Source: an uncultured Flavobacteriaceae bacterium (GTDB lineage: Bacteria > Bacteroidota > Bacteroidia > Flavobacteriales > Flavobacteriaceae). Taken from it: a DNA stretch of 64,000 bases. Location: contig CALSUE010000001.1 of assembly GCA_943789455.1 (NCBI GenBank), forward strand, positions 189,001 to 253,000, in the 5' to 3' direction. The notes under the pieces were generated by a model that saw only the letters and a program-made list of their open reading frames with translations, did not search any database and was not told the DNA's origin. The translations under genes were made by a program, and so were the position numbers. The first letter of the stretch is position 1. Each line of letters opens with the position of its first letter. Below, in pieces: positions 37,701-46,767 of this stretch.

Positions 37701-39049
37701 TTGAAGGAAAAGATTCTGACGGTAAAGCTGTAGATATTGTAATTTCTAGAACTGCTGAAATTAAAGTAATTGATAAAAAGACAGATATTACCCTTAGTAC
37801 AAATATTATTCCTTATGGATCTATTATTTTCAATAAGAAGATAAAGTCTATCAAAAAAGGTGATGTAATTTGTCAATGGGATCCATTTAATGGTGTTATT
37901 GTATCTGAATTTGGAGGAAAAGTGAAGTTTGATAACCTTGAACAAGGAGTAAATTACCAAGTTGAGGTTGATGAACAAACAGGTTTCCAAGAAAAAGTAA
38001 TTACAGACTCAAAGAATAAGAAAATTATTGCTTCTTTAATCATTGAAGATAAAGATGGTAATGCTTTACGTTCATACACCCTTCCTGTTGGAGCTCATTT
38101 AATGGTAGATAATGGTGAAAGTGTAGAAAGTGGTAAAACATTAGTTAAGATTCCAAGAAAATCTGGAAAAGCTGGTGATATTACTGGAGGTCTTCCAAGA
38201 GTTACTGAATTATTTGAAGCACGTAATCCTTCAAATCCAGCTGTGGTTTCAGAGGTAGACGGTGTCGTTTCTTTTGGTAAAATCAAGAGAGGTAACAGAG
38301 AAATTATTGTTGAATCTAAAACTGGAGATATTAGAAAATATTTAATTAAACTTTCTAATCAAATCTTAGTTCAAGAAAATGACTTTATTAAAGCTGGAAT
38401 GCCATTATCAGATGGAGCAGTTACTCCTATAGATATTTTAAGAATTCAAGGACCTTCTGCTGTTCAACAGTATTTGGTGAATGAAATTCAAGATGTATAC
38501 CGTTTACAAGGGGTGAAAATTAATGATAAACACTTTGAGGTAGTTGTTCGTCAGATGATGCGTAAAGTAAGAATCATAGATTCTGGAGATACTTTATTCT
38601 TAGAAAATCAATTGATTCATAAGAATGACTTTATTCTAGAAAATGATGCTATTTACGGTATGAAAGTTATCGAAGATGCTGGTGAATCTGAAAATGTAAA
38701 AGCAGGTCAAATTATTTCTGCACGTCAATTAAGAGATGAAAATTCTTTATTACGAAGAAATGATCAAACTTTAGTTGTTGCAAGAGACGCACAACCTGCA
38801 ACAGCAGAACAAGTTTTACAAGGAATTACAAGAGCTTCTCTTCAAACCAAATCGTTTATTTCTGCGGCATCTTTCCAAGAAACTACGAAAGTATTGAATG
38901 AAGCTGCTGTAAATGGTAAAGTAGATCATTTAGAAGGCTTAAAAGAAAATGTTATTGTAGGTAAGAAAATACCAGCTGGTACTGGAATGAGAACTTACGA
39001 TCATTTAATTGTTGGTCCTAAAGAAGAAATCGAAAATAGCTTTAATTAG
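34772..39049 (+). CDS. rpoC: DNA-directed RNA polymerase subunit beta'
   Basis: A 1425-aa beta' subunit. The N-terminal zinc site is [20 protein letters not shown] (about 70-90). The catalytic NADFDGD has Asp477, Asp479 and Asp481 for the active-site magnesium. The trigger loop region is [15 protein letters not shown], and the second zinc site (CGTLRGL..., [13 protein letters not shown]) follows. The product is followed by the DUF3467 gene after 8 bp, the usual flavobacterial order. Confidence 0.98.
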   Translation: MARKNEKYTVKKFNKISIGLASPESILGISKGEVLKPETINYRTHKPERDGLFCERIFGPVKDFECACGKYKRIRYKGIVCDRCGVEVTEKKVRRDRVGHINLVVPVAHIWYFRSLPNKMGYLLGLPSKKLDMIIYYERYVVIQPGIAKNSEGEPLQKMDFLTEEEYLDILETIPQENTYLDDTDPTKFIAKMGAECLIDLLARIDLDELSYELRHKANTETSKQRKAEALKRLNVVEAFRDSQKNRENRPEWMIMKVVPVIPPELRPLVPLDGGRFATSDLNDLYRRVIIRNNRLKRLMEIKAPEVILRNEKRMLQESVDSLFDNTRKSSAVKTESNRPLKSLSDSLKGKQGRFRQNLLGKRVDYSARSVIVVGPELKLSECGIPKEMAAELYKPFVIRKLIERGIVKTVKSAKKIIDRKEPVVWDILENVIKGHPVLLNRAPTLHRLGIQAFQPKLIEGKAIQLHPLVCTAFNADFDGDQMAVHLPLGPEAILEAQLLMLASHNILNPANGAPVTVPSQDMVLGLYYMTKERKSTKAVPVKGEGLTFYSPEEVTIAFNEEMVELNAGIKVRTNDIDEAGNSVKKIIETTVGRVLFNEVVPEAAGYINEVLTKKSLRGIIGGILKVTDIPTTGNFLDEIKNMGYKFAFQGGLSFSLGDIIIPEEKSTMIAEANNEVDGIVMNYNMGMLTQKERYNQVIDIWGRTNNQLTELSMKRLREDQQGFNSVYMMLDSGARGSKEQIRQLTGMRGLMAKPKKSTAGGGEIIENPILSNFKEGLSILEYFISTHGARKGLADTALKTADAGYLTRRLVDVSQDVIINEYDCGTLRGLDVTPLKKNDEIVESLSDRIEGRVALQDVFHPLNEDLLVGAGEVITSQTANAIEASGLDVVQVRSALTCESQRGICAKCYGQSLSTLNNVQIGEAVGVIAAQSIGEPGTQLTLRTFHVGGVAGNISEDNKLTAKFDGKVVIEDLRTVEGKDSDGKAVDIVISRTAEIKVIDKKTDITLSTNIIPYGSIIFNKKIKSIKKGDVICQWDPFNGVIVSEFGGKVKFDNLEQGVNYQVEVDEQTGFQEKVITDSKNKKIIASLIIEDKDGNALRSYTLPVGAHLMVDNGESVESGKTLVKIPRKSGKAGDITGGLPRVTELFEARNPSNPAVVSEVDGVVSFGKIKRGNREIIVESKTGDIRKYLIKLSNQILVQENDFIKAGMPLSDGAVTPIDILRIQGPSAVQQYLVNEIQDVYRLQGVKINDKHFEVVVRQMMRKVRIIDSGDTLFLENQLIHKNDFILENDAIYGMKVIEDAGESENVKAGQIISARQLRDENSLLRRNDQTLVVARDAQPATAEQVLQGITRASLQTKSFISAASFQETTKVLNEAAVNGKVDHLEGLKENVIVGKKIPAGTGMRTYDHLIVGPKEEIENSFN

Positions 39050-39057
39050 TAAATATA

Positions 39058-39369
39058 ATGGCTGAAAATCAACAAAAAAAAGGGCAAATTAATATTGAGT
39101 TAGACGAATCTGTTGCGGAAGGAACATATTCTAATTTAGCAATTATTAATCATTCTGTCTCTGAGTTTATTGTAGATTTTATCAGAATAATGCCTGGAGT
39201 CCCAAAAGCAAAAGTGAAATCAAGAATTATTTTGACTCCACAACATGCTAAAAGGCTTACAAAAGCTTTAGCTGACAACATTTTGAAGTTTGAGAAAGCT
39301 CATGGTGAAATCAAAGATTACGAGCAACCACCAATTCCAATGAATTTTGGACCTACAGGTGAGGCATAA
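39058..39369 (+). CDS. DUF3467 domain protein
   Basis: A 103-aa protein with the DUF3467 pattern: INIELDESVAEGTYSNLAIINHSVSEFIVDFIRIMPG and then VKSRIILTPQHAKRLTKALADNI. Function unknown. It directly follows rpoC (8 bp) and is closed by a good terminator, so it is transcribed with the polymerase genes. The conserved place suggests a role linked with transcription or translation, but this is inference. Confidence 0.88.
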   Translation: MAENQQKKGQINIELDESVAEGTYSNLAIINHSVSEFIVDFIRIMPGVPKAKVKSRIILTPQHAKRLTKALADNILKFEKAHGEIKDYEQPPIPMNFGPTGEA

Positions 39370-39375
39370 ATCATA

Positions 39376-39407
39376 AAAACCCAAAACATTAGTTTTGGGT
39401 TTTTTTT
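39376..39407. terminator. Terminator between DUF3467 gene and aroC (convergent)
   Basis: AAAACCCAAAAC (39376-39387), loop ATTA, GTTTTGGGTTTT (39392-39403), then T to 39407. The A run on the other side allows it to work for aroC as well. Confidence 0.85.
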
Positions 39408-39431
39408 ATGATGTACTTATTTTTAGAAAGA

Positions 39432-40496
39432 TCATATTTTTCTAGTTTTATTCAATAACCAAAAGTCTGCTAAAACTAAAGCAGTAAGGGCTTCTATTAC
39501 TGGAACCGCTCTAGGAACAACACATGGGTCGTGACGCCCTTTTCCCATAATTTCTGTTTCATCTCCTTTAGAATTTATGGTAGGTTGGTTTTGCATGATG
39601 GTAGCTACAGGTTTAAAAGCTACTCTAAAGTATATATCCATTCCGTTAGAAATACCACCTTGAATACCACCAGATAAATTTGTTTGTGTAGATCCATCTT
39701 TATTAAAGATGTCATTATGTTTACTACCTTTCATTTTGGTCCCCTCAAAGCCACTTCCAAATTCGAAACCTTTAACGGCGTTCAATGAAAGCATTGCATT
39801 TCCTAAAGCAGCATGAAGTTTATTGAAAATCGGTTCTCCTAGGCCTACAGGAATATTTTTTGCAACACAAGAAATAGTTCCACCTATGGTATCACCTTGC
39901 TTTCGAGTTTCTTTGATTTTATTAATCATAAGAGCTGCCATTTTCTCATCAGGACAACGAACAATATTTGTCTCAGTTTTTGAGAAATCTAACTCATTAT
40001 AGGCTTTGCTCATCTCTATGTTACCAACTGAAGAGGTGTAGGCATTGATTGAAATTGTAGATATTAATTGTTTCGCTAGAGCACCAGCTACTACCCAGTT
40101 CGCTGTTTCTCTTGCAGAGGATCTTCCACCCCCACGGTAATCTCTAATACCAAATTTTTTATCGTAGGTAAAATCCGCATGGGATGGCCTATATACATCG
40201 GTATTGTGTGAATAATCATGAGATTTTTGATTGGTGTTTTTAATAATAAATCCAATAGAAGTTCCTGTGGTTTTCCCTTCAAAAATTCCTGAAAGAAATT
40301 CTACAGTATCTGGTTCTTTACGTTGCGTGACAATATTAGATTGCCCTGGTTTTCTTCTATTTAATTCCTCTTGAATAGCCTCTAAATTTATCAAAAGCCC
40401 AGCTGGAAAACCATCAATAATACCTCCTATGGCCGAGCCATGAGATTCTCCATAGGTAGTTAGTTTTAATATATTTCCAAATGAATTAAAAGCCAT
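39432..40496 (-). CDS. aroC: Chorismate synthase
   Basis: FMN-dependent enzyme making chorismate from EPSP, last step of the shikimate pathway. The N-terminal [43 protein letters not shown] and the C-terminal [17 protein letters not shown] are the three classical signatures. The length of 354 aa is normal. The start codon overlaps the TauE/SafE gene stop by one base. Confidence 0.97.
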   Translation of the reverse strand: MAFNSFGNILKLTTYGESHGSAIGGIIDGFPAGLLINLEAIQEELNRRKPGQSNIVTQRKEPDTVEFLSGIFEGKTTGTSIGFIIKNTNQKSHDYSHNTDVYRPSHADFTYDKKFGIRDYRGGGRSSARETANWVVAGALAKQLISTISINAYTSSVGNIEMSKAYNELDFSKTETNIVRCPDEKMAALMINKIKETRKQGDTIGGTISCVAKNIPVGLGEPIFNKLHAALGNAMLSLNAVKGFEFGSGFEGTKMKGSKHNDIFNKDGSTQTNLSGGIQGGISNGMDIYFRVAFKPVATIMQNQPTINSKGDETEIMGKGRHDPCVVPRAVPVIEALTALVLADFWLLNKTRKI

Positions 40497-41281
40497 TAAA
40501 AAAGATCTAAAATTTCCGAGGCTAAGATACTATAAAAATCAGGAAACCATAGTTTTATTGCCATTGCTAATACCATAATAATTAAGACTTTTTTTACGAA
40601 TTTATCACCTTTATCTACAGACCACCTACTCATAAACCAACCTCCAGCAGCATTACCTAAAGATAAAATTAGACCGTACTTCCAATTAATGCTATCGTTA
40701 TAGGCAAAAATAGCTACAGCAGCCAAGGTATAGATAAGAGCTACAGTTACCTTGATTGCATTACTCTTTACTAATGAAAATTGATTTATGCTAGATAAAG
40801 TTAATAAGATAATAAAACCCACTCCAGCTTGAATAAACCCCCCATATAAGCCAATAAAAAAGAAGGCTATCATGCTTAGCCAAAAATATTTACCTGTAAT
40901 TCTTTCTAGAGTTTTATTTGAAATTTCACTAGGTTTAAATACCATATGTAAAACAATAATAACCATTACAATACCTAATATTTTATTGAATAGTTCACCC
41001 TCTATTTTAATCCCTGCAAATGCTCCAATGATGGCACCAATTGTTGCAGGTATTGCTAAATATATACTAAAAGGATAGGTGTTTACACCTTTACTCTGAA
41101 AACCTTTTACGGCAAAGATGTTTTGAATTATTATAGCTATTCTATTTGTTCCATTTGCTATATTAGGGGGTAACCCTAAAAAAATTAACATGGGAAGTGT
41201 AAGTAAAGATCCACCACCAGCCAATATATTTATTATACCTGCAATGAACCCTACAAGTACTAACAAAAAATAGTCTAACAT
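40496..41281 (-). CDS. TSUP/TauE-SafE family membrane permease
   Basis: A 261-aa polytopic membrane protein of the sulfite exporter TauE/SafE family. The start [47 protein letters not shown] is the family hallmark, with about 8 membrane segments. Substrates in the family are sulfite, sulfoacetate or other organic anions; none can be assigned here. It overlaps aroC by one base and is the first gene of the pair. Confidence 0.88.
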   Translation of the reverse strand: MLDYFLLVLVGFIAGIINILAGGGSLLTLPMLIFLGLPPNIANGTNRIAIIIQNIFAVKGFQSKGVNTYPFSIYLAIPATIGAIIGAFAGIKIEGELFNKILGIVMVIIVLHMVFKPSEISNKTLERITGKYFWLSMIAFFFIGLYGGFIQAGVGFIILLTLSSINQFSLVKSNAIKVTVALIYTLAAVAIFAYNDSINWKYGLILSLGNAAGGWFMSRWSVDKGDKFVKKVLIIMVLAMAIKLWFPDFYSILASEILDLF

Positions 41282-41363
41282 TTTATGAAATTATTAGATA
41301 AATGTATTACAAATAAAGTAGAAATAGCCTCAAAAAATAATCTATTAAAAAACACATAAATAC

Positions 41364-41394
41364 TTTTAAAAAATCAAAACCTTTTCTATATTTG
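41364..41394 (+). promoter_or_regulatory. Promoter of tRNA-Ser
   Basis: TTTT (41364-41367), 19 bases, TATATTTG (41387-41394), an exact TAnnTTTG. The tRNA starts 23 nt later. Confidence 0.75.
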
Positions 41395-41417
41395 CACCCG
41401 CTATATACAGCGCGACC

Positions 41418-41502
41418 GGAGAAATGGCAGAGTGGTCGAATGCGGCAGTCTTGAAAACTGTTGACTGTAACAGGTCCGGGGGTTCGAATCCCTCTTTCTC
41501 CG
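41418..41502 (+). tRNA. tRNA-Ser (anticodon TGA)
   Basis: An 85-nt class II tRNA. Acceptor GGAGAAA/TTTCTCC, discriminator G; anticodon loop CTTGAAA giving TGA; long variable arm (TTGACTGTAACAGGTC region); T arm CGGGGGTTCGAATCCCTC. CCA is not encoded. Confidence 0.96.
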
Positions 41503-41506
41503 CAAC

Positions 41507-41546
41507 AAACCTTGTAAGTCACTGATTTACAAGGTTTCTTTTTTTT
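41507..41546 (+). terminator. Terminator of tRNA-Ser
   Basis: AAACCTTGTAA (41507-41517) pairs with TTACAAGGTTT (41527-41537), 11 perfect pairs, 9-nt loop, then C and a run of eight T. Confidence 0.88.
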
Positions 41547-41598
41547 AGTTGCCTAGATCGTTGCCTTTTCTCTCTAAAAATCTTATTCAAATGCTAAG

Positions 41599-41742
41599 TT
41601 ACCAATCTGAAGTTTTAGCGAACCATAAAAACCCAAAAAATAACATAGAGGGTGTTTGTAAAAGATCGTGAAACTGCATGGAGGTAATTACTATGACTAC
41701 ATAGCCTAGTAGTCTTATGAATCGTTTATTAGCTTCTTTCAT
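41599..41742 (-). CDS. Small hypothetical membrane protein (47 aa)
   Basis: ATG at 41742 opens MKEANKRFIRLLGYVVIV and continues for 47 codons to TAA at 41601-41599, ending LFFGFLWFAKTSDW. The product has a basic start and a hydrophobic character with one or two membrane segments. Its start overlaps the end of the next small gene upstream by 14 bp, as in a translationally coupled pair. I do not recognise the family. Confidence 0.5.
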   Translation of the reverse strand: MKEANKRFIRLLGYVVIVITSMQFHDLLQTPSMLFFGFLWFAKTSDW

Positions 41743-41908
41743 AGTTCTTAAGTTTTTTAGTTAGCAGATAGATTTTAATTAGTAGGATCACAAATACAAT
41801 GGGTTCGATAATCAAAAAGATCCATACGTTAAGTTCTTGGTAAGTCATTCCTAACTGTTCACTTACTAGTTGTAATATTCTTACGGATTGGTCAAATACT
41901 TCATTCAT
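41729..41908 (-). CDS. Small hypothetical membrane protein (59 aa)
   Basis: Starting at ATG 41908 (MNEVFDQSVRILQLVSEQLG), the 59-aa product has one strong membrane helix (VWIFLIIEPIVFVILLIKIYLL) and a basic tail. An in-frame TTG two codons earlier is less likely. It overlaps the 47-aa gene downstream by 14 bp. Family unknown; the two look like a tiny two-gene unit. Confidence 0.6.
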   Translation of the reverse strand: MNEVFDQSVRILQLVSEQLGMTYQELNVWIFLIIEPIVFVILLIKIYLLTKKLKNYERS

Positions 41909-42284
41909 AATCAATGGATTAATTTATTATACCTAATCTTGGTTGGGGGAGTTTATATATAGGTTCTTTGGGGGGAGGTTTATATTAGGTGGTAAACATT
42001 CACACATTAAGACCTAATATTCAGAATATTAAAATAGCTAATCAAACTAGAGGAATATTTTAGAATACACAGGAATCAATAAATAAAAAAGTAAAATCAG
42101 TGGGAGTTGGTAATTCTTGAAAAAAAACACCTAAATACTTTGAGTCTATTATCATTAAGATCTAAATAAAAAACTATGACTTTGAAAGCTAGAAAAAAAC
42201 AGTATCAAAATTTTTAACTAAATTAGCAGAAACATCTCTTAAATTTTGAGCGAAAAAGTTCATTTTTATTTGACTACATACAGT
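41909..42284. other. Intergenic stretch, 376 bp, nothing firm
   Basis: Between the small minus-strand gene and the secreted peptidase. I see no ORF of note, no tRNA and no strong hairpin. Several T/G-rich stretches lie at 41940-41990 (TTGGGGGAG and TTGGGGGGAGG). It must carry promoters for the flanking divergent genes, but no exact TAnnTTTG box stands out. Confidence 0.4.
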
Positions 42285-43682
42285 ATGAAAAAACTCCTTT
42301 TACTATTACTTTTCATTCCACTTGTGAGTTTTGGGCAGACAAAAACAGGCTTAGAGTTATGTATACAATACCAGAAATCTTTTAGCGCCTTCTCAACTGA
42401 AAAAGAAGCCAATGAATCATTAGATAAAATACTTAATGTAATTGGTGCCTCTAAAAATTTTACTCTTGTTCCTTGTGATGACATTAGTAATGCATTAGCT
42501 GTTACTTTTAAGGGAGAAAGGTTTATACTATTTGATGAGGCATTTATGAGAAAGCTTACTCAATTAACTAACAACTGGTCTAGTCTATTTATACTTGCAC
42601 ACGAGGTTGGTCATCATATAAATGGTCATACAAGAGATTTCTTATTAGCTACTGTTTTAGATGATCAATCTTTAGAAGATAGAAGAAAAGAAGAACTTGA
42701 GGCAGATGAATTTGCAAGTTTTATAGTTTCAAAATTGGGAGCTTCATATTCGCAAATTGAAGAAACTATAGATTTAATTGCTTCTAATGAAAGTGATCTA
42801 TATTCAACTCACCCCAATTATGATAAGAGAATTGCTGCAGTAAAAAAAGGATTTGATAGGGGATATTCAGATTCTGACACATCTAGTTCTAATACATACA
42901 ATTCAAATGAAAACAGCACAGAATATATAAACAAAGGAGAAATAAAACCAAATTATGAAAACCCAAGAGGAAGGATTAATGCTTCTTATGGCAATTGGTA
43001 TTCATCAAAGGTTTATCCTCTAGAGAAGATGCTTCATAATCAAACAGACCCCTTTAAAAAGAAGGAAATAAAGGATAGTGAACCTATTAAAGAATTAGTT
43101 GCTAGAACGCAAGGTAAATCACTTTCTCATTATGGGTCAAAAAATGTAGAAATAGGAATTAAAATACAAAATTATACGAATAATTACGTTGATTGGAATG
43201 ATGGAAATGGTAAAGAAGAATATTTATATATCCCAAATAAATCTTTTCATATTGAGTTAATAGGTTGGGCGGATTATCCAAAAGAAATTGAATATAGCCA
43301 AACAAATAGAACCTATGCAACTTTCGAATATGTGATCGATGGAAAATTTTCAGGACAGTTTGTAACTTATATAGGATGGACTGACATGTTTTATGATTTT
43401 GAAAATGATAAAGAACTTGAAGAACCTATAAAGGTGCCAATTGAATTACAATTTAATGGTTGGTTATATAAATCTCAGCAAAAGGAAAATTATGAATTTG
43501 TAGAGAGATTAAAAGCTGGCAAAAAACTATACCTAAGATTTGGAAAATTGTTTAATTGGAATGGTTATAAAAATGAAAATACAGGAGAGTATGACACGTC
43601 TAAAACTTCAAATAAATATCAAATACCAAAATATACTTATGAGTTTGATTTAACGGGCTCCTCCAAAGCATTAAACCACTAA
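42285..43682 (+). CDS. Secreted M48-like zinc metallopeptidase
   Basis: A 465-aa exported protein from ATG 42285, which gives a clean signal peptide (MKKLLLLLLFIPLVSFGQ); a longer frame from TTG 42246 would spoil it. The zinc motif HEVGHH has His106, Glu107 and His110, and the third ligand is Glu139 in ELEADEFASF, as in the M48 family. The peptidase part ends near residue 190 (THPNYDKRIAAVKKG). A serine/asparagine-rich linker and a ~230-residue C-terminal part of unknown fold follow, rich in aromatic residues. Probably periplasmic; substrate unknown. No partner gene is adjacent. Confidence 0.82.
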   Translation: MKKLLLLLLFIPLVSFGQTKTGLELCIQYQKSFSAFSTEKEANESLDKILNVIGASKNFTLVPCDDISNALAVTFKGERFILFDEAFMRKLTQLTNNWSSLFILAHEVGHHINGHTRDFLLATVLDDQSLEDRRKEELEADEFASFIVSKLGASYSQIEETIDLIASNESDLYSTHPNYDKRIAAVKKGFDRGYSDSDTSSSNTYNSNENSTEYINKGEIKPNYENPRGRINASYGNWYSSKVYPLEKMLHNQTDPFKKKEIKDSEPIKELVARTQGKSLSHYGSKNVEIGIKIQNYTNNYVDWNDGNGKEEYLYIPNKSFHIELIGWADYPKEIEYSQTNRTYATFEYVIDGKFSGQFVTYIGWTDMFYDFENDKELEEPIKVPIELQFNGWLYKSQQKENYEFVERLKAGKKLYLRFGKLFNWNGYKNENTGEYDTSKTSNKYQIPKYTYEFDLTGSSKALNH

Positions 43683-43949
43683 ACCATAGGCATATCTTCT
43701 TCTTTTAAGACACCCAGAACCTCACTATTATACATACTTATACAAACACCTCCCATCAAAAGAAAACCGATCTTATTTGAGTAGGGTAGTACCAATTAAA
43801 AATTACTATCGAGATTTTTTGGGTTTTTTCTTTTAAACCAGCAACTTCTAATCCACGTAAGTAGGTTAAACAAGTTATTTACAGCCAGTATTGTATGATA
43901 ACCACATACTATTAAATGGTGCAGTTGTAGTTAAGTTTAGATAAAGCTA
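43683..43949. other. Intergenic stretch, probably gene remnants
   Basis: A 267-bp gap. On the minus strand a 38-codon frame from TTG 43795 (or 25 codons from ATG 43756) to TAG 43681-43679 reads like real protein (GFLLMGGVCISMYNSEVLGV), and another short frame near 43880-43930 contains APFNSMWLSYNTGCK before TAA. Neither is a convincing whole gene; they may be traces of decayed genes. Confidence 0.35.
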
Positions 43950-44054
43950 TTAAGCGTTAACCATTCTAATATAAGCCTCATAAACCATTGCAAATGCAGC
44001 AATCAAAGCTGATGCTATTATTAGAAATGCCTTCCATTTTGGTAATTTTTTCAT
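43950..44054 (-). CDS. Very small membrane protein (34 aa)
   Basis: ATG at 44054 opens MKKLPKWKAFLIIASALIAA and runs to TAA at 43952-43950, ending MVYEAYIRMVNA. A basic start followed by one membrane helix is the pattern of real bacterial small membrane proteins. It lies 46 bp downstream of the methyltransferase-fold gene on the same strand and may be co-transcribed with it. Not a recognised family. Confidence 0.5.
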   Translation of the reverse strand: MKKLPKWKAFLIIASALIAAFAMVYEAYIRMVNA

Positions 44055-44100
44055 AAACTATGATTTAGGTATTATAAAATTCAATTTACTTTTAGTGCTT

Positions 44101-44820
44101 TTAATTTTTTATAACAAAAACCATACAATGTTGCCAGGGAAGGTTAGTTATATTTTTTTTGAGTTTAAAGCCTGCTGCTTCCATTTCTCTGACAGCTTGT
44201 TTTTCAGACATTTTATGTATAGCTTTAATGGGAACACTAGAGTCTTCACTTCTATATTCAATTAAGAATAACTCTCCATTTGGTTTCAATGCTTTTTTTA
44301 TTGAAACAATGATTTCTGCCGGAAAATTAAATTCATGATATACATCCACCATTAAAATTTTATCAACTGAATTTGATGGCAATTGAATACTTTTTTCAGT
44401 TCCTAGAATAGTTTCAATATTTTTGATTTTACCAGATTCTTTAGTTTCTTCTATCACCATTAACATTTCTGGTTGAATGTCTACGGCATACACAAAACCA
44501 TTCTTAGTTAAAGCGGCTATTTTAAATGTGTGGTATCCAGATCCAGCTCCAATGTCAGCAACAATATCATTGGGTTTTATTCTCATATTTTTAATTAATT
44601 TAGAAACATCTTCCTCTTCTTCACGTTCAGACCTTTCTAACCAACCAATACCTTCAAAACCCATTACATAAGCAATTTCTCTGCCCATATACCATTTTCC
44701 AATTCCGTTATAATCTCCTCTTTTAAATGTGTAATTATTGTCTTTATTGGTGTTTTGTCCAAAAAATTTGTTAGAAAATAAAAAAATCACAAGTAATACT
44801 AGTAAAGTATTTTTTTTCAT
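44101..44820 (-). CDS. Exported class I SAM-methyltransferase-fold protein
   Basis: A 239-aa protein with an N-terminal signal peptide (LLVLLVIFLFSNKFFGQ) followed by a full methyltransferase fold: ADIGAGSGYHTFKIA (motif I, about 89-103), AVDIQPEMLM (motif II), VDKILMVDVYHEF (motif IV) and ALKPNGELFLIEYR. The core looks intact for SAM binding, although SAM is not expected outside the cytoplasm. Possibly the signal segment is an uncleaved anchor. Reaction unknown. Confidence 0.8.
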   Translation of the reverse strand: MKKNTLLVLLVIFLFSNKFFGQNTNKDNNYTFKRGDYNGIGKWYMGREIAYVMGFEGIGWLERSEREEEEDVSKLIKNMRIKPNDIVADIGAGSGYHTFKIAALTKNGFVYAVDIQPEMLMVIEETKESGKIKNIETILGTEKSIQLPSNSVDKILMVDVYHEFNFPAEIIVSIKKALKPNGELFLIEYRSEDSSVPIKAIHKMSEKQAVREMEAAGFKLKKNITNLPWQHCMVFVIKN

Positions 44821-44973
44821 TTTTAATAAGATTATTATTAGGTTTAGTTTCTTTTTTTAAGAATTGAATACATATGAGTTGATAAGATTTATCAATGTAA
44901 AAATATTAAATTAATTTCTTAAACTTTAAATTGAATAATTAGGACCCTTTTTTATTTTTTACGTTATAAAAAG

Positions 44974-44981
44974 TATCTTTG
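44974..44981 (+). promoter_or_regulatory. -7 promoter box (TATCTTTG) for the amidase gene
   Basis: An exact TAnnTTTG 97 nt before the amidase ATG. The bases at the -33 position are T-rich (TTTA at 44951-44954, 19 bases upstream). Confidence 0.5.
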
Positions 44982-45078
44982 ATATCATTATTAAAATATA
45001 CAATCAACATTACTGATTTATGTTATAAATTACGGTTTAATAAATGATGTAGTTCTATAAAAATTAAAAAATTATCAC

Positions 45079-46722
45079 ATGAAAAAAATAATCTTTCTTA
45101 TGGCTTTTTTGGTTTTATTTTCATGTAAAAATAAAAACAATTCAATTTTTTTTAAAGTATATGATGAATCAGAGCTTATAAAAAAACAGCAAGAGCATAA
45201 TATTTCTAGAATGAAATTTAAGTTATTCCAATCTAAGGTTTTGGATATGAATGCTAATTTTAAACCGTTCAATGATGAGCTTGCTACCAATTTTTCCGAA
45301 GAAGAATATAATAAGTTAAAACCTTTAATTTTAGAGCAAAATATTCCATCCATTCAAAAAAGTATAGCTAAAGGACTTTTATCACATGAAAAATTAACTT
45401 TATTTTATTTATACAGAATAAGAAAATTTGAAAGCAATAATGAAACTGCATTGAATGCCATTATTTCTTTAAATCCGAATGTTTTGGAAGAGGCAAGGGA
45501 AAGAGATCTAAATAGAGATAATAATAAACTTTTGTTAGATATTTCTATCTATGGAATGCCAGTGTTAATTAAAGACAATATTAACACAGCTGGAATGCCA
45601 ACAACAGCAGGTGCTATAGTTTTATCAAAAAATAAGAATACCCAAGATGCTTTTATCATAAAAAGATTAAAAGAAGCTGGTGCAATTATCTTAGGAAAGT
45701 CAAACTTAAGTGAATGGGCTTATTATTTTTGTGGTACTTGCCCAGTAGGTTATAGTGCCACGGGTGGGCAAACTTTAAATCCATATGGTAGAGCTATTTT
45801 TGAATCTGGAGGTTCAAGCTCTGGAAGCGGTGCAAGTGTAGCTGCAAATTATGCAGTTGCAGCTGTTGGTACAGAAACATCGGGATCCATAACTTCTCCA
45901 TCTAGTCAGAATTCTGTTGTGGGTTTAAAGCCTACTGTCGGGTTGTTAAGTAGAACTGGAATTGTTCCTATTTCTAGTACTTTAGATACCCCTGGGCCTA
46001 TGACTAAAAATGTTACTGATAGTTTTATTTTGTTCAATTCAATGCTAGGTTTTGATGCTTCTGACCCCAAATCTTTTGAAGTTGTAGAGGATTTAACTGA
46101 TTTAGAAGAATCTTTCAAAGGAAAACGATTTGGAGTATTTAAAGATATTTTTAGAGATTCAATTTTTAAGAAAAACATGGATCTAATAGAAGAAGCTGGT
46201 GGTGAAATAATATTGATAGCTCCGAGAAAAATTAAACTTCCAGGTTTTTTATCAATCTTAAACCTTGAAATGAAACATGAATTACCAAAATATTTAAAAA
46301 ATTATGCAGATAAAGAGGTTGAGGTTTCAGATGTGACAGACATCATTTCATATAACAATAAAGAAAAAAAAATAAGAGCTCCATATGGCCAATTGAGACT
46401 TATAAATATTGGAAAAGATTCAACATCGGAAGCTAATCTTGAACGCATTAAAGTTAATCTAAAGAGTAGAGCAAGAAATTTTTTTGGTGTTTTAGAAACA
46501 CAGAACTTAGATGCTATTTTATCGGTTAATAATTTCCATTCTGCATATTCTGCAGTTGCTGAATACCCAAACCTTACAATACCTATGGGGTATAAGGAAA
46601 CTGGAGAGCCAATTAGCCTTACTTTTATTGGAAAATCAAATGAGGAAGGTAAATTATTATTACTAGGGTATATCTTTGAACAATTAACTAAGCATAGAAA
46701 ACAACCAGAAAATTTCAATTAA
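45079..46722 (+). CDS. Lipoprotein amidase (amidase-signature family)
   Basis: A 547-aa amidase with a lipoprotein signal (LVLFSC, lipid-modified Cys at 16). The Ser-cisSer-Lys triad of the family can be assigned: Lys165 in PVLIKDNIN, Ser246 in ESGGSSSGSG, and nucleophile Ser270 in GTETSGSITSP. The subgroup resembles peptide amidases and Glu-tRNA amidotransferase A-like hydrolases, but GatB/C are absent and the protein is exported, so a role on peptides or amides outside the cytoplasm is likely. It faces the exported methyltransferase gene across a 258-bp divergent gap. Confidence 0.88.
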   Translation: MKKIIFLMAFLVLFSCKNKNNSIFFKVYDESELIKKQQEHNISRMKFKLFQSKVLDMNANFKPFNDELATNFSEEEYNKLKPLILEQNIPSIQKSIAKGLLSHEKLTLFYLYRIRKFESNNETALNAIISLNPNVLEEARERDLNRDNNKLLLDISIYGMPVLIKDNINTAGMPTTAGAIVLSKNKNTQDAFIIKRLKEAGAIILGKSNLSEWAYYFCGTCPVGYSATGGQTLNPYGRAIFESGGSSSGSGASVAANYAVAAVGTETSGSITSPSSQNSVVGLKPTVGLLSRTGIVPISSTLDTPGPMTKNVTDSFILFNSMLGFDASDPKSFEVVEDLTDLEESFKGKRFGVFKDIFRDSIFKKNMDLIEEAGGEIILIAPRKIKLPGFLSILNLEMKHELPKYLKNYADKEVEVSDVTDIISYNNKEKKIRAPYGQLRLINIGKDSTSEANLERIKVNLKSRARNFFGVLETQNLDAILSVNNFHSAYSAVAEYPNLTIPMGYKETGEPISLTFIGKSNEEGKLLLLGYIFEQLTKHRKQPENFN

Positions 46723-46740
46723 AATTCACTTTATAAAACG

Positions 46741-46748
46741 TATTTTTG
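46741..46748 (+). promoter_or_regulatory. -7 promoter box (TATTTTTG) for rimO
   Basis: An exact TAnnTTTG starting 19 bp after the amidase stop and ending 19 bp before the rimO ATG. No good -33 box. Confidence 0.45.
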
Positions 46749-46767
46749 TCATCCTTAAAAAATAATA

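Noticed and set aside
41307..41522. A 71-aa minus-strand ORF
   Set aside because: It is the reverse complement of tRNA-Ser and its promoter; not a gene.
43679..43795. A 38-codon minus-strand ORF overlapping the peptidase stop
   Set aside because: Reads like protein but needs a TTG start and overlaps a real gene end; noted only as a possible remnant.
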